Shown piece after piece: positions 1 to 5,402 of a DNA stretch of 5,402 bases. The stretch is taken from positions 1-5,402 of the forward strand of contig SLKF01000300.1 of assembly GCA_007134725.1 (NCBI GenBank), read 5' to 3'. Position numbers and translations under genes: made by a program. Position 1 is the stretch's first letter. Each line of letters begins with the position of its first letter. Source of the stretch: Clostridiales bacterium (lineage in GTDB: Bacteria; Bacillota; Clostridia; Peptostreptococcales; T1SED10-28). The notes below the pieces were generated by a model. The model was given only the letters and a program-made list of their open reading frames with translations. It was not told the DNA's origin and did no database searches.

Positions 1-217
1 TACCAAACTGAGGATCTACTTCGATGAGCAGGTGTACGTGGTCCGGCATAATTTCCATTTCGATTATATCGACATGGATGTCTGAGCAAGTTTCAATAAT
101 CAGCTCCTTTAATCTTGCTTCCACCACTCCATGAAGAACTTTTCGTCGATATTTAGGGCACCATACCACATGGTATTTACATGAATACACGATGTTCTTA
201 TTAGATTTATATTCCAT
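1..217 (-). CDS. tnpA: IS200/IS605 Y1 transposase TnpA, N-terminal part (runs off the left edge)
   Basis: HUH-type single-strand transposase that cuts and rejoins the ends of its element. The minus strand reads from an ATG at 217-215 and gives 72 codons before the window ends. The N-terminus contains the family's typical YSCKYHVVWCPKYRRKVL stretch (residues 11-28), and the metal-binding HUH motif appears as MPDHVHLLIEV (residues 57-67; histidines 60 and 62). The catalytic tyrosine lies in the missing C-terminal half; family members are usually about 130-155 aa. No frameshift or stop is seen in the visible part. No clear Shine-Dalgarno precedes the ATG; instead a 15-bp palindrome containing TATAAT abuts it, so expression may be weak or leaderless. 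Family assignment is secure; the exact start is fairly secure. Confidence 0.93.
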   Translation of the reverse strand, partial: MEYKSNKNIVYSCKYHVVWCPKYRRKVLHGVVEARLKELIIETCSDIHVDIIEMEIMPDHVHLLIEVDPQFG

Positions 218-218
218 A

Positions 219-233
219 GGTATATTATATACC
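219..233. repeat. 15-bp palindrome upstream of tnpA
   Basis: GGTATAT-T-ATATACC is a perfect inverted repeat with 7-bp arms around a single base, ending 2 bp before the transposase start codon. On the minus strand it contains TATAAT (230-225), with TTAAAT 17 bp upstream as a weak -35, so it could be the tnpA promoter, an operator, or both. The palindrome is seen directly; its role is inferred. Confidence 0.5.
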
Positions 234-284
234 AAATGGGTATATAATTTAAGTACTTTTTTAAGAAAAAAGAAAGGCTTATAT

Positions 285-310
285 CCCCATAGTTAAAAAC
301 TAGGGGCTTT
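285..310 (-). repeat. IS left-end hairpin with AAAG guide (TnpA recognition site)
   Basis: On the minus strand, AAAG (310-307) is followed by CCCC-TAGTT, a TTT loop, and AACTA-T-GGGG. This forms a 9-bp stem with one bulged T (opposite A289). IS608-type elements have this same arrangement of guide tetranucleotide, GC-rich foot and extrahelical T, which TnpA reads on single-stranded DNA. The fold is seen in the sequence; the function rests on family knowledge and the adjacent tnpA. Confidence 0.78.
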
Positions 311-349
311 ACGCCCGAAGATGGTAAAAAAACCGGAATTTAGGGAAAA

Positions 350-380
350 TTCTTTTATCAATTTTGGATTGTGGTATAAT
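350..380 (+). promoter_or_regulatory. Extended -10 promoter for the sigma-54 activator gene
   Basis: TGGTATAAT at 372-380 is a perfect -10 hexamer with the TG extension. A weak -35 (TTCTTT or CTTTTA, around 350-357) sits 17-19 bp upstream. Transcription would begin near 387, leaving a leader of about 93 nt before the GTG at 480. It lies in host DNA about 50 bp from the inferred element boundary, so the insertion appears to have spared it. This is a vegetative-type promoter, so the activator is probably made independently of sigma-54. Confidence 0.6.
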
Positions 381-466
381 GGAAGAGAGAAAGCTGAGTT
401 TTTTCAACAATGCATGGCAAGGATTGCTGAAAAACGGGCGAAAGATAATAAAAAATGCTGGAAATT

Positions 467-475
467 AGGCGGTGG
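467..475 (+). promoter_or_regulatory. Ribosome binding site that sets the activator start at GTG 480
   Basis: AGGCGGTGG differs from AGGAGGTGG at one position and lies 4-5 nt before GTG 480. No comparable site precedes the upstream in-frame ATGs at 321 or 414, which supports GTG 480 as the true start. Confidence 0.65.
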
Positions 476-479
476 TTTA

Positions 480-1880
480 GTGGAAAATTATTTTACGAAA
501 GATACCGTGGACATTATATTGAATAATATTGATGAAGGCGTTCAAATCATTGACAATCGGGGGAAGATTCTCTATTCTAATGACATCGCCTTAGTGATGG
601 AGGATATTGATCGGGAAGAGGTCATGGGAAAACATATTCTCAGTGTCTATCCTTCCCTGACGGACAAAACCAGTACACTGCTGCAGGTGCTTCGTACCGG
701 AGAGTCCATGTTCGATGTGAAGCAGGAGTTTTTGAATTTTAAAGGCAATAAAATTACCACGATCAATACCTCCATTCCAATTATAGAAAATGGTCATGTT
801 AAGGGGGCCATTGAAATATCCCGGGACATTACCAAGGTTCGAGCCCTTTCCGAACAATTAGTGGATCTTCAAAAAGAACTGTATTATGAGGAACCGGAAA
901 ACGTAGACGAAAAGCGAGGAACCGCTCGTTACACCTTTAATGATATCATCGGGAGCACGGAAGAAATTGTGGAACTAAAGCGAAAGGCCATGAAAGCTGC
1001 GGAAAATAATTCCTCCGTGATTGTTTACGGAAATACGGGAACCGGAAAAGAACTGATTGTTCAAGCCATTCATAATGCCAGTAAACGGCGGGACAAACCT
1101 TTTGTTGCCCAAAACTGTGCAGCCATCCCCGGATCCTTACTAGAGAGTATTTTATTCGGAACCGTAAAGGGAAGCTTTACCGATGCGGACAATCGCCCCG
1201 GGCTCTTTGAGTTGGCCAATGGAGGCACCTTATTTTTGGATGAGATCAACTCCATGCCCATAGAACTTCAGGCAAAGCTTCTTCGGGTATTGGAAGAGGG
1301 AAGAATTCGTAGAGTCGGGGACGTAAAAACCAGAAAAGTGGATGTTCGCATCATTGCAGCCATGAATATGGATCCTTATCGTGCCATGAAAGAGCGAAAA
1401 ATTCGGGATGATTTATTTTATCGTCTGAGTGTGGTTTCTTTTCGGATTCCCAATTTGGTGGAACGAAAAGAGGATATCAAGGGTCTGGTACAGTTTTTTA
1501 TTCGCAAGTTCAACCACCGCTTAGATAAAAATGTTAAGGGCGTAACGAATGGGGTGCTGCAAACCTTCTATCAGTATCATTGGCCGGGAAACATTCGGGA
1601 GTTGGAAAATATTCTTGAGGGTGCCATGAACATGATCGACGGAAGCTATATTCGGGAAGAAGACCTGCCCGGACACTTAGCCTTATTCGGTACAAAAAAT
1701 CAGCGAAAAGATATTTATGATTTTTCCCTTAAAAAAAGCGTGAAAAATTGGGAAAAACAATTTATACAGGACGCCCTTAAAGAGGCCAGTGGAAATGTTA
1801 CAAAAGCTGCACAGTTACTAAAGATCCCACGACAAACCCTACAGTATAAAATTAAAAAATATGGAATAACCGCTGAATAA
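480..1880 (+). CDS. Sigma-54-dependent transcriptional activator (PAS, AAA+, Fis-type HTH)
   Basis: Enhancer-binding protein of the NtrC/RocR type that hydrolyses ATP to open sigma-54 promoters; cytoplasmic, 466 aa from GTG 480. Domains in that numbering: PAS sensor at about 10-117, a short helical linker at 118-137, AAA+ at about 151-395, and a Fis-type helix-turn-helix at about 429-463. Visible motifs are Walker A GNTGTGKE (184-191), Walker B GGTLFLDEIN (248-257), RDDLFYRLS with the arginine-finger region (309-317), and WPGNIRELEN (368-377). The sigma-54-contacting loop reads GSFTDA (231-236) instead of GAFTGA. The frame is open back to an ATG at 321, but that ATG falls inside the insertion element, lacks a ribosome site and precedes the promoter at 372-380, so GTG 480 is preferred. 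There is no receiver domain, so control is probably by a ligand on the PAS domain. The likely target is the downstream kdd-kamA operon with its two -24/-12 promoters; that link is inferred from adjacency. Confidence 0.92.
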   Translation: MENYFTKDTVDIILNNIDEGVQIIDNRGKILYSNDIALVMEDIDREEVMGKHILSVYPSLTDKTSTLLQVLRTGESMFDVKQEFLNFKGNKITTINTSIPIIENGHVKGAIEISRDITKVRALSEQLVDLQKELYYEEPENVDEKRGTARYTFNDIIGSTEEIVELKRKAMKAAENNSSVIVYGNTGTGKELIVQAIHNASKRRDKPFVAQNCAAIPGSLLESILFGTVKGSFTDADNRPGLFELANGGTLFLDEINSMPIELQAKLLRVLEEGRIRRVGDVKTRKVDVRIIAAMNMDPYRAMKERKIRDDLFYRLSVVSFRIPNLVERKEDIKGLVQFFIRKFNHRLDKNVKGVTNGVLQTFYQYHWPGNIRELENILEGAMNMIDGSYIREEDLPGHLALFGTKNQRKDIYDFSLKKSVKNWEKQFIQDALKEASGNVTKAAQLLKIPRQTLQYKIKKYGITAE

Positions 1881-1894
1881 TGGGCGGTTTTTTT
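1868..1894 (+). terminator. Intrinsic terminator of the activator gene
   Basis: AACCGC (1868-1873) pairs with GCGGTT (1884-1889) across a 10-nt loop, and seven T residues follow (1888-1894). The stop codon lies inside the loop, so the last codons of the activator form part of the hairpin. It separates the activator transcript from the sigma-54-driven operon downstream. Confidence 0.75.
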
Positions 1895-1942
1895 CATCTT
1901 CAGGAAAATCAAGGGGGATCCAAAGGACAAGAATGAAAGGGG

Positions 1943-1959
1943 TTGGCATATTTTTTGCC
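1943..1959 (+). promoter_or_regulatory. Sigma-54 (-24/-12) promoter, distal copy P1
   Basis: TTGGCATATTTTTTGCC matches the consensus TTGGCAY-N5-TTGC, with the invariant GG (1945-1946) and GC (1957-1958) exactly 12 bp apart. Transcription would start near 1970, giving a leader of about 160 nt to kdd. The neighbouring gene encodes a sigma-54 activator, which supports the call. Confidence 0.82.
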
Positions 1960-2022
1960 TGGGAGCCTTATTTATCAAGGGATGAAACTTATTTGGGGAC
2001 ATCAAGGGGAAAAGCAAAAGTT

Positions 2023-2031
2023 TGTTATAAT
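2023..2031 (+). promoter_or_regulatory. Possible extended -10 (sigma-A) promoter between the two sigma-54 sites
   Basis: TGTTATAAT is a perfect -10 with TG extension, but no acceptable -35 is seen 16-19 bp upstream. It could give a basal level of kdd-kamA transcript. Its 3' end lies 1 bp before the proximal sigma-54 promoter, so the two polymerases would compete. Weak call. Confidence 0.33.
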
Positions 2032-2032
2032 C

Positions 2033-2049
2033 TTGGCATAGAAATTGCA
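2033..2049 (+). promoter_or_regulatory. Sigma-54 (-24/-12) promoter, proximal copy P2
   Basis: TTGGCATAGAAATTGCA fits the consensus TTGGCAY-N5-TTGCW throughout, with GG (2035-2036) and GC (2047-2048) 12 bp apart. The start would be near 2060, about 73 nt before kdd. It repeats the seven-base TTGGCAT of P1 exactly 90 bp downstream. Activator sites would be expected upstream, in or before 1900-2000, which also holds P1. Confidence 0.85.
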
Positions 2050-2132
2050 ATATAGTAATAGGATGGACTAAATAATTAAGTGTGTAAGGATAAATCATCA
2101 TAGAATAAGAAAAAAATTAAAGGAGGATTATC

Positions 2133-3173
2133 ATGGAGAAAAAAGGATGTTCCTTAGGAACCCACAGAGTACTAGAGCCCAAAGGGGTACTGCCTCAACC
2201 GGCAACAAAAATTGATAACAATATGGAGATTTACGACAATGAAATCCGAATCAATGTGGAGACCTTAAACGTGGACTCCGCAAGCTTTACCCAGATCAAA
2301 GAACAGGCTGGGGGAGATGTTGAGAAAATCAAGGAAATCATGAAAGGCATTGTAGCGGAAAGAGGGAAACACCAAAATCCCGTAACGGGCTCGGGAGGCA
2401 TGTTGATCGGGACCGTGGAAAAAATCGGTTCCAGATTAAAGGGAAAAATCGATCTTCAGGAAGGGGATAAAATTGCAACCTTGGTATCCCTATCCCTAAC
2501 CCCTCTGGTTATTGATGAAATTCACGAGGTAAGAATCAACATCGATCAAGTGGACATCACCGGAAAAGCTATTTTGTTTGAATCCGGAATATATGCCGTA
2601 CTGCCCGAGGACCTGCCTCAAAATCTTGCCCTATCCGTATTGGATGTTGCGGGAGCTCCGGCGCAAACCGCGAAGCTGGTACAACCGGGACATACCGTAG
2701 CAGTCATTGGCGGTGCGGGAAAGTCGGGAATGTTATGTCTGTATGAAGCGAAAAAAAGAGCGGGAGTAACCGGAAAAGTCATTTGCTTAACTCATAGCGA
2801 AAAAAGCCTTCAACGACCCAAAAGCTTAGGCTTGGCCGATGAATACATCGCGGTGGATGCTACGGATGCCTTAGGGGTTCGAGACAGCATTGCTGAGGTA
2901 ACCAATGGAGAAATGGCGGATATTGTGATTAACTGCGTAAACGTCAATAACACGGAAATGGCCAGTATTTTAGCGGCAAAAACCGATGGGTTGGTTTATT
3001 TCTTCTCTATGGCTACCAACTTTACCAAAGCCGCATTAGGCGCCGAAGGCGTGGGAAGAGACACCACCATGATCATTGGCAATGGATACACCAAGGGCCA
3101 TGCGGAAATATCCATGCAAATACTCCGGGAAAGCCCGGAACTCAAAAAAGTTTATCAGGATCTTTACAGCTAA
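2133..3173 (+). CDS. kdd: L-erythro-3,5-diaminohexanoate dehydrogenase
   Basis: NAD(P)-linked oxidative deamination of 3,5-diaminohexanoate to 3-keto-5-aminohexanoate plus ammonia (EC 1.4.1.11), the third step of lysine fermentation; cytoplasmic. The 346-aa length matches the family. The N-terminus GTHRVLEPKGVLPQPA (residues 9-24) is as in known Kdd proteins. A medium-chain-dehydrogenase-like layout follows, with a nucleotide-binding fold beginning at TVAVIGGAGKSGM (188-200) and a later strand at ADIVINCVN (262-270). The zinc-alcohol-dehydrogenase signature is not evident. The start is ATG 2133 behind a strong AGGAGG (2121-2126). It is the first gene after the tandem sigma-54 promoters and lies 85 bp before kamA, in the usual kdd-kamA order. 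Recognition rests on remembered family features plus this context. Confidence 0.93.
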   Translation: MEKKGCSLGTHRVLEPKGVLPQPATKIDNNMEIYDNEIRINVETLNVDSASFTQIKEQAGGDVEKIKEIMKGIVAERGKHQNPVTGSGGMLIGTVEKIGSRLKGKIDLQEGDKIATLVSLSLTPLVIDEIHEVRINIDQVDITGKAILFESGIYAVLPEDLPQNLALSVLDVAGAPAQTAKLVQPGHTVAVIGGAGKSGMLCLYEAKKRAGVTGKVICLTHSEKSLQRPKSLGLADEYIAVDATDALGVRDSIAEVTNGEMADIVINCVNVNNTEMASILAAKTDGLVYFFSMATNFTKAALGAEGVGRDTTMIIGNGYTKGHAEISMQILRESPELKKVYQDLYS

Positions 3174-3258
3174 AGAATTATTGCAGATAAGAAGTAGGAC
3201 CAAAGGCTTAAGGAGAAAACCCCCAGATGGTTAAAATAGAAAAGGAGTGAAGTAGACA

Positions 3259-4509
3259 ATGAGACATTACAATGAAATTGAATTATGGAAAGACATTACA
3301 GAGGAACAATGGAAAGACTGGAAATGGCAAGTAAAGAACCGGATTACCACCATTGAAGACTTAAAAAAAGTGGTGAATTTAACGGAGAAGGAAGAACAGG
3401 GAGTTAAGGATATCCTGGGAACCCTGCGTATGGGGATTACCCCTTATTATGCCGCCCTTATGGATAAAGATGATCCCAATTGTCCCGTTAGACTGCAAGC
3501 TATCCCAAGCAGTTTAGAGCTTGAAAAGGGGGATGCGGACATGGAGGATCCCCTAAGCGAAGATGTGGATTCCCCGGTACCGGGTCTTACCCATCGATAT
3601 CCGGACCGTGTACTTCTTTTAATCACCGACATGTGTTCCATGTACTGTAGACATTGTACCAGAAGACGTTTTGCGGGACAGCAGGACAAAGAACAACCGG
3701 TAGATCGAATCGACCAGGCCATCGAATACATTCGAAAGGCCCCGGAAGTTCGAGACGTACTGCTTTCCGGAGGAGATTGCCTACTGGTATCCGATGATCG
3801 ATTAGAGTACATCATCTCTAAACTTCGAGAAATCGAACATGTGGAAATTATCCGCCTGGGCTCAAGAACCCCCGTGGTTATGCCCCAAAGAATTACCCCG
3901 GCCTTAGTGGATATGCTGAAAAAGTATCATCCCATTTGGTTAAATACCCACTTTAATCATTCCAAGGAGATCACCCCGGAAGCGAAAGAGGCCTTAGCCT
4001 TATTAGCCAACGCCGGTGTGCCTCTGGGGAATCAATCGGTACTTCTTCGGGGAATTAATGATTGTGTCCATGTTATGAGAGATCTTGTGCATAATCTGGT
4101 GAAAAACAGAGTCCGACCCTACTATATTTATCAGTGCGATTTATCCATGGGAATTGAACATTTCAGAACCCCGGTATCCAAGGGACTGGAAATCATGGAA
4201 GGCCTTCGAGGTCATACTTCCGGATATGCGGTACCAACCTTTGTGGTGGACGCTCCCGGAGGCGGCGGAAAAATTCCCGTAGCGCCAAATTATATGATTT
4301 CTCAATCCCCCCACAAAGTAATTCTTCGAAACTATGAAGGGGTCATTACCACCTATACAGAGCCTACCGAGTATGAAGAATCTTGCAACTGCGAAGTTTG
4401 CAAGGGTGAAAAGAAATGGGATTTAGACGGAGTGGCCTCTTTGATGCAGGGAAGAAGAATTTCCTTAGAGCCGGCTCAGCTAAAAAGAATGGAACGAAGC
4501 AAAGAATAA
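3259..4509 (+). CDS. kamA: Lysine 2,3-aminomutase
   Basis: Radical SAM / PLP enzyme that moves the alpha-amino group of L-lysine to the beta carbon, giving L-beta-lysine (EC 5.4.3.2), the first step of lysine fermentation; cytoplasmic, 416 aa, as in the Clostridium subterminale enzyme. Key residues seen: the [4Fe-4S] motif C126-x3-C130-x2-C133 (CSMYCRHC); the PLP lysine K338 in PGGGGK; D294 (YQCD) and D331 (VVDAPGG), which match the substrate-binding aspartates; and C376, C378, C381 with C269, which match the structural zinc ligands. Every site is offset by +1 from the C. subterminale numbering as I recall it. The C-terminal zinc segment favours true lysine 2,3-aminomutase over the shorter EpmB-type beta-lysine enzymes. 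The start is ATG 3259 after AAAGGAGTGA (3241-3250). The 85-bp gap from kdd holds no terminator, so cotranscription is likely. Confidence 0.97.
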   Translation: MRHYNEIELWKDITEEQWKDWKWQVKNRITTIEDLKKVVNLTEKEEQGVKDILGTLRMGITPYYAALMDKDDPNCPVRLQAIPSSLELEKGDADMEDPLSEDVDSPVPGLTHRYPDRVLLLITDMCSMYCRHCTRRRFAGQQDKEQPVDRIDQAIEYIRKAPEVRDVLLSGGDCLLVSDDRLEYIISKLREIEHVEIIRLGSRTPVVMPQRITPALVDMLKKYHPIWLNTHFNHSKEITPEAKEALALLANAGVPLGNQSVLLRGINDCVHVMRDLVHNLVKNRVRPYYIYQCDLSMGIEHFRTPVSKGLEIMEGLRGHTSGYAVPTFVVDAPGGGGKIPVAPNYMISQSPHKVILRNYEGVITTYTEPTEYEESCNCEVCKGEKKWDLDGVASLMQGRRISLEPAQLKRMERSKE

Positions 4510-4570
4510 GAGCAAAAAATAAGGACGATAAAGACCGATACCATGAAAAATAGAATAGAAGAGCTAGAAA

Positions 4571-4634
4571 AATAGAACAGCAAGAAAAGATGAATAAAAC
4601 AGCAACAAAAGATGAATAAAACAGCAACAAAAGA
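4571..4634 (+). repeat. 22-bp tandem repeat in the kamA-kamB gap
   Basis: Two perfect 22-bp copies (4585-4606 and 4607-4628), beginning AAAAGATGAATAAAAC and ending AGCAAC, are preceded by a degenerate partial copy (4571-4584, 12 of 14 bases matching) and followed by a 6-base start of another (4629-4634). The repeats lie in a purine-rich stretch with little potential to fold, and end directly at the ribosome site of the next gene. Each copy contains an ATG followed within ten codons by a stop or by overlap into the next gene, which looks incidental. They probably arose by slippage. Confidence 0.8.
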
Positions 4635-4636
4635 GG

Positions 4637-4643
4637 GGAGGTG
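4637..4643 (+). promoter_or_regulatory. Ribosome binding site that sets the TTG start of kamB
   Basis: GGAGGTG lies 5 nt before TTG 4649. It is the strongest Shine-Dalgarno in the gap, and the next in-frame ATG falls inside the P-loop, so the rare TTG start is well supported. Confidence 0.75.
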
Positions 4644-4648
4644 TCGTC

Positions 4649-5402
4649 TTGGGCTTTTTGGATCTGATTTATGGGAAGTATCGAATCATATCGGTGATTG
4701 GCATGGGAAAAAACGCAGGAAAAACCGTTGTGTTGAATAAAATCATCGAAGAGGCTTATGATCGCTATATTAGCCTCGGTCTTACTTCCATCGGACGGGA
4801 TGGGGAACGGGAAGATTTAGTGACGAAGACCGATAAACCGGTAATCCATGTAATGGAAGGAACCATCGTGGCAACGGCTCAAGACGTCCTTCTCAATAGT
4901 GATGCGAGACTGGAAATCCTAGAGGTGACCAATTATCGAACCACCCTGGGTCCCGTGGTGATTTGTCGAGTCAGGGAAAATGGCCTTGTGGAACTGGCAG
5001 GCCCCGGCAATAACGAAGAAATTCGGGAAGTGGCAAAGAAGATGCTGATTTATGGAGCGGACATTGTGGTGGTGGACGGTGCCATTAATCGAAAAACATC
5101 GGCCTCCCCGGGAGTTACCGAGGCCACCATTTTAGCCACGGGGGCCGTGGTCAACCGAAGTATGGAACGGGTAATCGAGGAGACCGCTTATCAGATCGAG
5201 TTATTTGGCTTGGAGGCGGTAAAAGAGAAAAAAATTCAAAAGTTTGCAAAGGAAGTCATTGCCCAGGGCTGTATCGGGATTGTGGACCAGGGGGAAGCGG
5301 TTCGGACCCTCCCCCTTAAAACCGCCTTGAATGCAGGTAGAATTATTGGAAGCGCCTTAAGCGAAAAGAGTCGTTATATTATTTTCCCCGGATCCCTGGT
5401 AA
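4649..5402 (+). CDS. kamB: Probable KamB, P-loop protein of the lysine 5,6-aminomutase reactivating system (3' end off window)
   Basis: The first 251 residues are visible and the frame is open at the right edge. Seen: an N-terminal strand and P-loop IISVIGMGKNAGKTVV (13-28), in which six residues separate the first glycine and the GKT glycine. That is one more than classical Walker A and resembles dethiobiotin synthetase and CobB/CobQ-type loops (GTxxxxGKT). Also seen are a switch-like TSIGRDGE (46-53) and a Walker-B-like strand GADIVVVDGA (136-145). No signal peptide or membrane segment is visible, so it is presumably cytoplasmic. In lysine-fermentation clusters the gene after kamA is kamB, followed by kamC (MutS-like ATPase), kamD and kamE; KamB and KamC are regarded as reactivating the B12 enzyme KamDE. 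I assign the name from position and fold, not from sequence matching. The start is TTG 4649. The gap from kamA is 139 bp, with no terminator. Confidence 0.75.
   Translation, partial: MGFLDLIYGKYRIISVIGMGKNAGKTVVLNKIIEEAYDRYISLGLTSIGRDGEREDLVTKTDKPVIHVMEGTIVATAQDVLLNSDARLEILEVTNYRTTLGPVVICRVRENGLVELAGPGNNEEIREVAKKMLIYGADIVVVDGAINRKTSASPGVTEATILATGAVVNRSMERVIEETAYQIELFGLEAVKEKKIQKFAKEVIAQGCIGIVDQGEAVRTLPLKTALNAGRIIGSALSEKSRYIIFPGSLV

Larger units (their letters stand above)
1..323 (-). mobile_element. IS200/IS605-family element, left end (partial)
   Basis: This is the left end of a single-strand transposing IS200/IS605-type element that reads leftward and leaves the window. Seen: a Y1 transposase N-terminus on the minus strand, and between it and the host gene a hairpin (285-306) preceded on the minus strand by AAAG and, 13 nt farther out, by TTAC (complement of 324-327). 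In the well-studied IS608, TTAC is the left cleavage site, AAAG is the guide that pairs with it, and the hairpin carries an unpaired T; all three are matched here. I therefore place the outer boundary between 323 and 324. The right end and any tnpB are outside the window, so activity cannot be judged. No target duplication is expected for this family. Confidence 0.8.

Noticed and set aside
1715..2101. 128-codon open frame on the minus strand across the activator end and the regulatory gap
   Set aside because: It overlaps the activator 3' end, its terminator and both sigma-54 promoters, and the translation has no recognisable domain.
2050..2132. Possible riboswitch (lysine or cobalamin) before kdd
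   Set aside because: Only about 73 nt remain after the proximal start and they are AT-rich with no conserved box or stable stem.
3174..3258. Separate promoter or terminator between kdd and kamA
   Set aside because: No hairpin with a T-run and no -24/-12 or -35/-10 pair is visible; only a normal ribosome site for kamA.
3447..3815. 122-codon open frame on the minus strand inside kamA
   Set aside because: Serine/arginine-rich shadow of the well-supported kamA frame, with no family features.
4364..4630. 88-codon minus-strand frame rich in Phe and Leu that looks like a membrane peptide
   Set aside because: The hydrophobic composition is simply the complement of a purine-rich gap plus the kamA 3' end; no ribosome site or promoter supports it.
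4571..4634. CRISPR-like array
   Set aside because: The repeats are directly adjacent with no spacers and not palindromic, so this is a simple tandem repeat.
4612..4740. Short plus-strand frame from ATG 4612 in the repeat, overlapping the start of kamB
   Set aside because: No ribosome site of its own, the N-terminus is repeat sequence, and the rest is kamB read out of frame.

Overview
The window looks like chromosomal DNA from an anaerobic, amino-acid-fermenting member of the Clostridia. The evidence is the lysine fermentation genes kdd and kamA, a sigma-54 activator with a PAS domain, strong AGGAGG-type ribosome sites and an AT-leaning base composition. Genus cannot be fixed from the sequence alone.

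Layout. Positions 1-323 are the left end of an IS200/IS605-family element resembling IS608. It holds the N-terminal 72 codons of a Y1 (HUH) transposase on the minus strand, followed outward by a subterminal hairpin with a bulged T, an AAAG guide and a TTAC cleavage-site candidate. Positions 324-479 are host DNA with an extended -10 promoter and a good ribosome site. Positions 480-1880 (+) encode a PAS / AAA+ sigma-54 / Fis-type-HTH transcription activator, closed by an intrinsic terminator. Positions 1895-2132 are a regulatory gap with two excellent -24/-12 (sigma-54) promoters exactly 90 bp apart. Next come kdd (2133-3173), kamA (3259-4509) and the start of a third gene, probably kamB (4649 to the window edge), all on the plus strand with no terminator visible between them.

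How it works together. KamA converts L-lysine to L-beta-lysine. Lysine 5,6-aminomutase (KamDE, not in the window) makes 3,5-diaminohexanoate, and Kdd deaminates that oxidatively to 3-keto-5-aminohexanoate. The third gene has an extended P-loop of the dethiobiotin-synthetase type. By its position after kamA it matches KamB, regarded as a subunit of a reactivating system for the B12-dependent 5,6-aminomutase. The activator next to the tandem sigma-54 promoters is the obvious candidate switch for the operon, presumably sensing a ligand through its PAS domain.

Points of most interest are the paired sigma-54 promoters, the variant GSFTDA form of the sigma-54-contacting GAFTGA loop, the likely GTG start at 480 (the longer frame from 321 begins inside the insertion element), the IS608-like left end, and a purine-rich gap with 22-bp tandem repeats before a TTG-started kamB.
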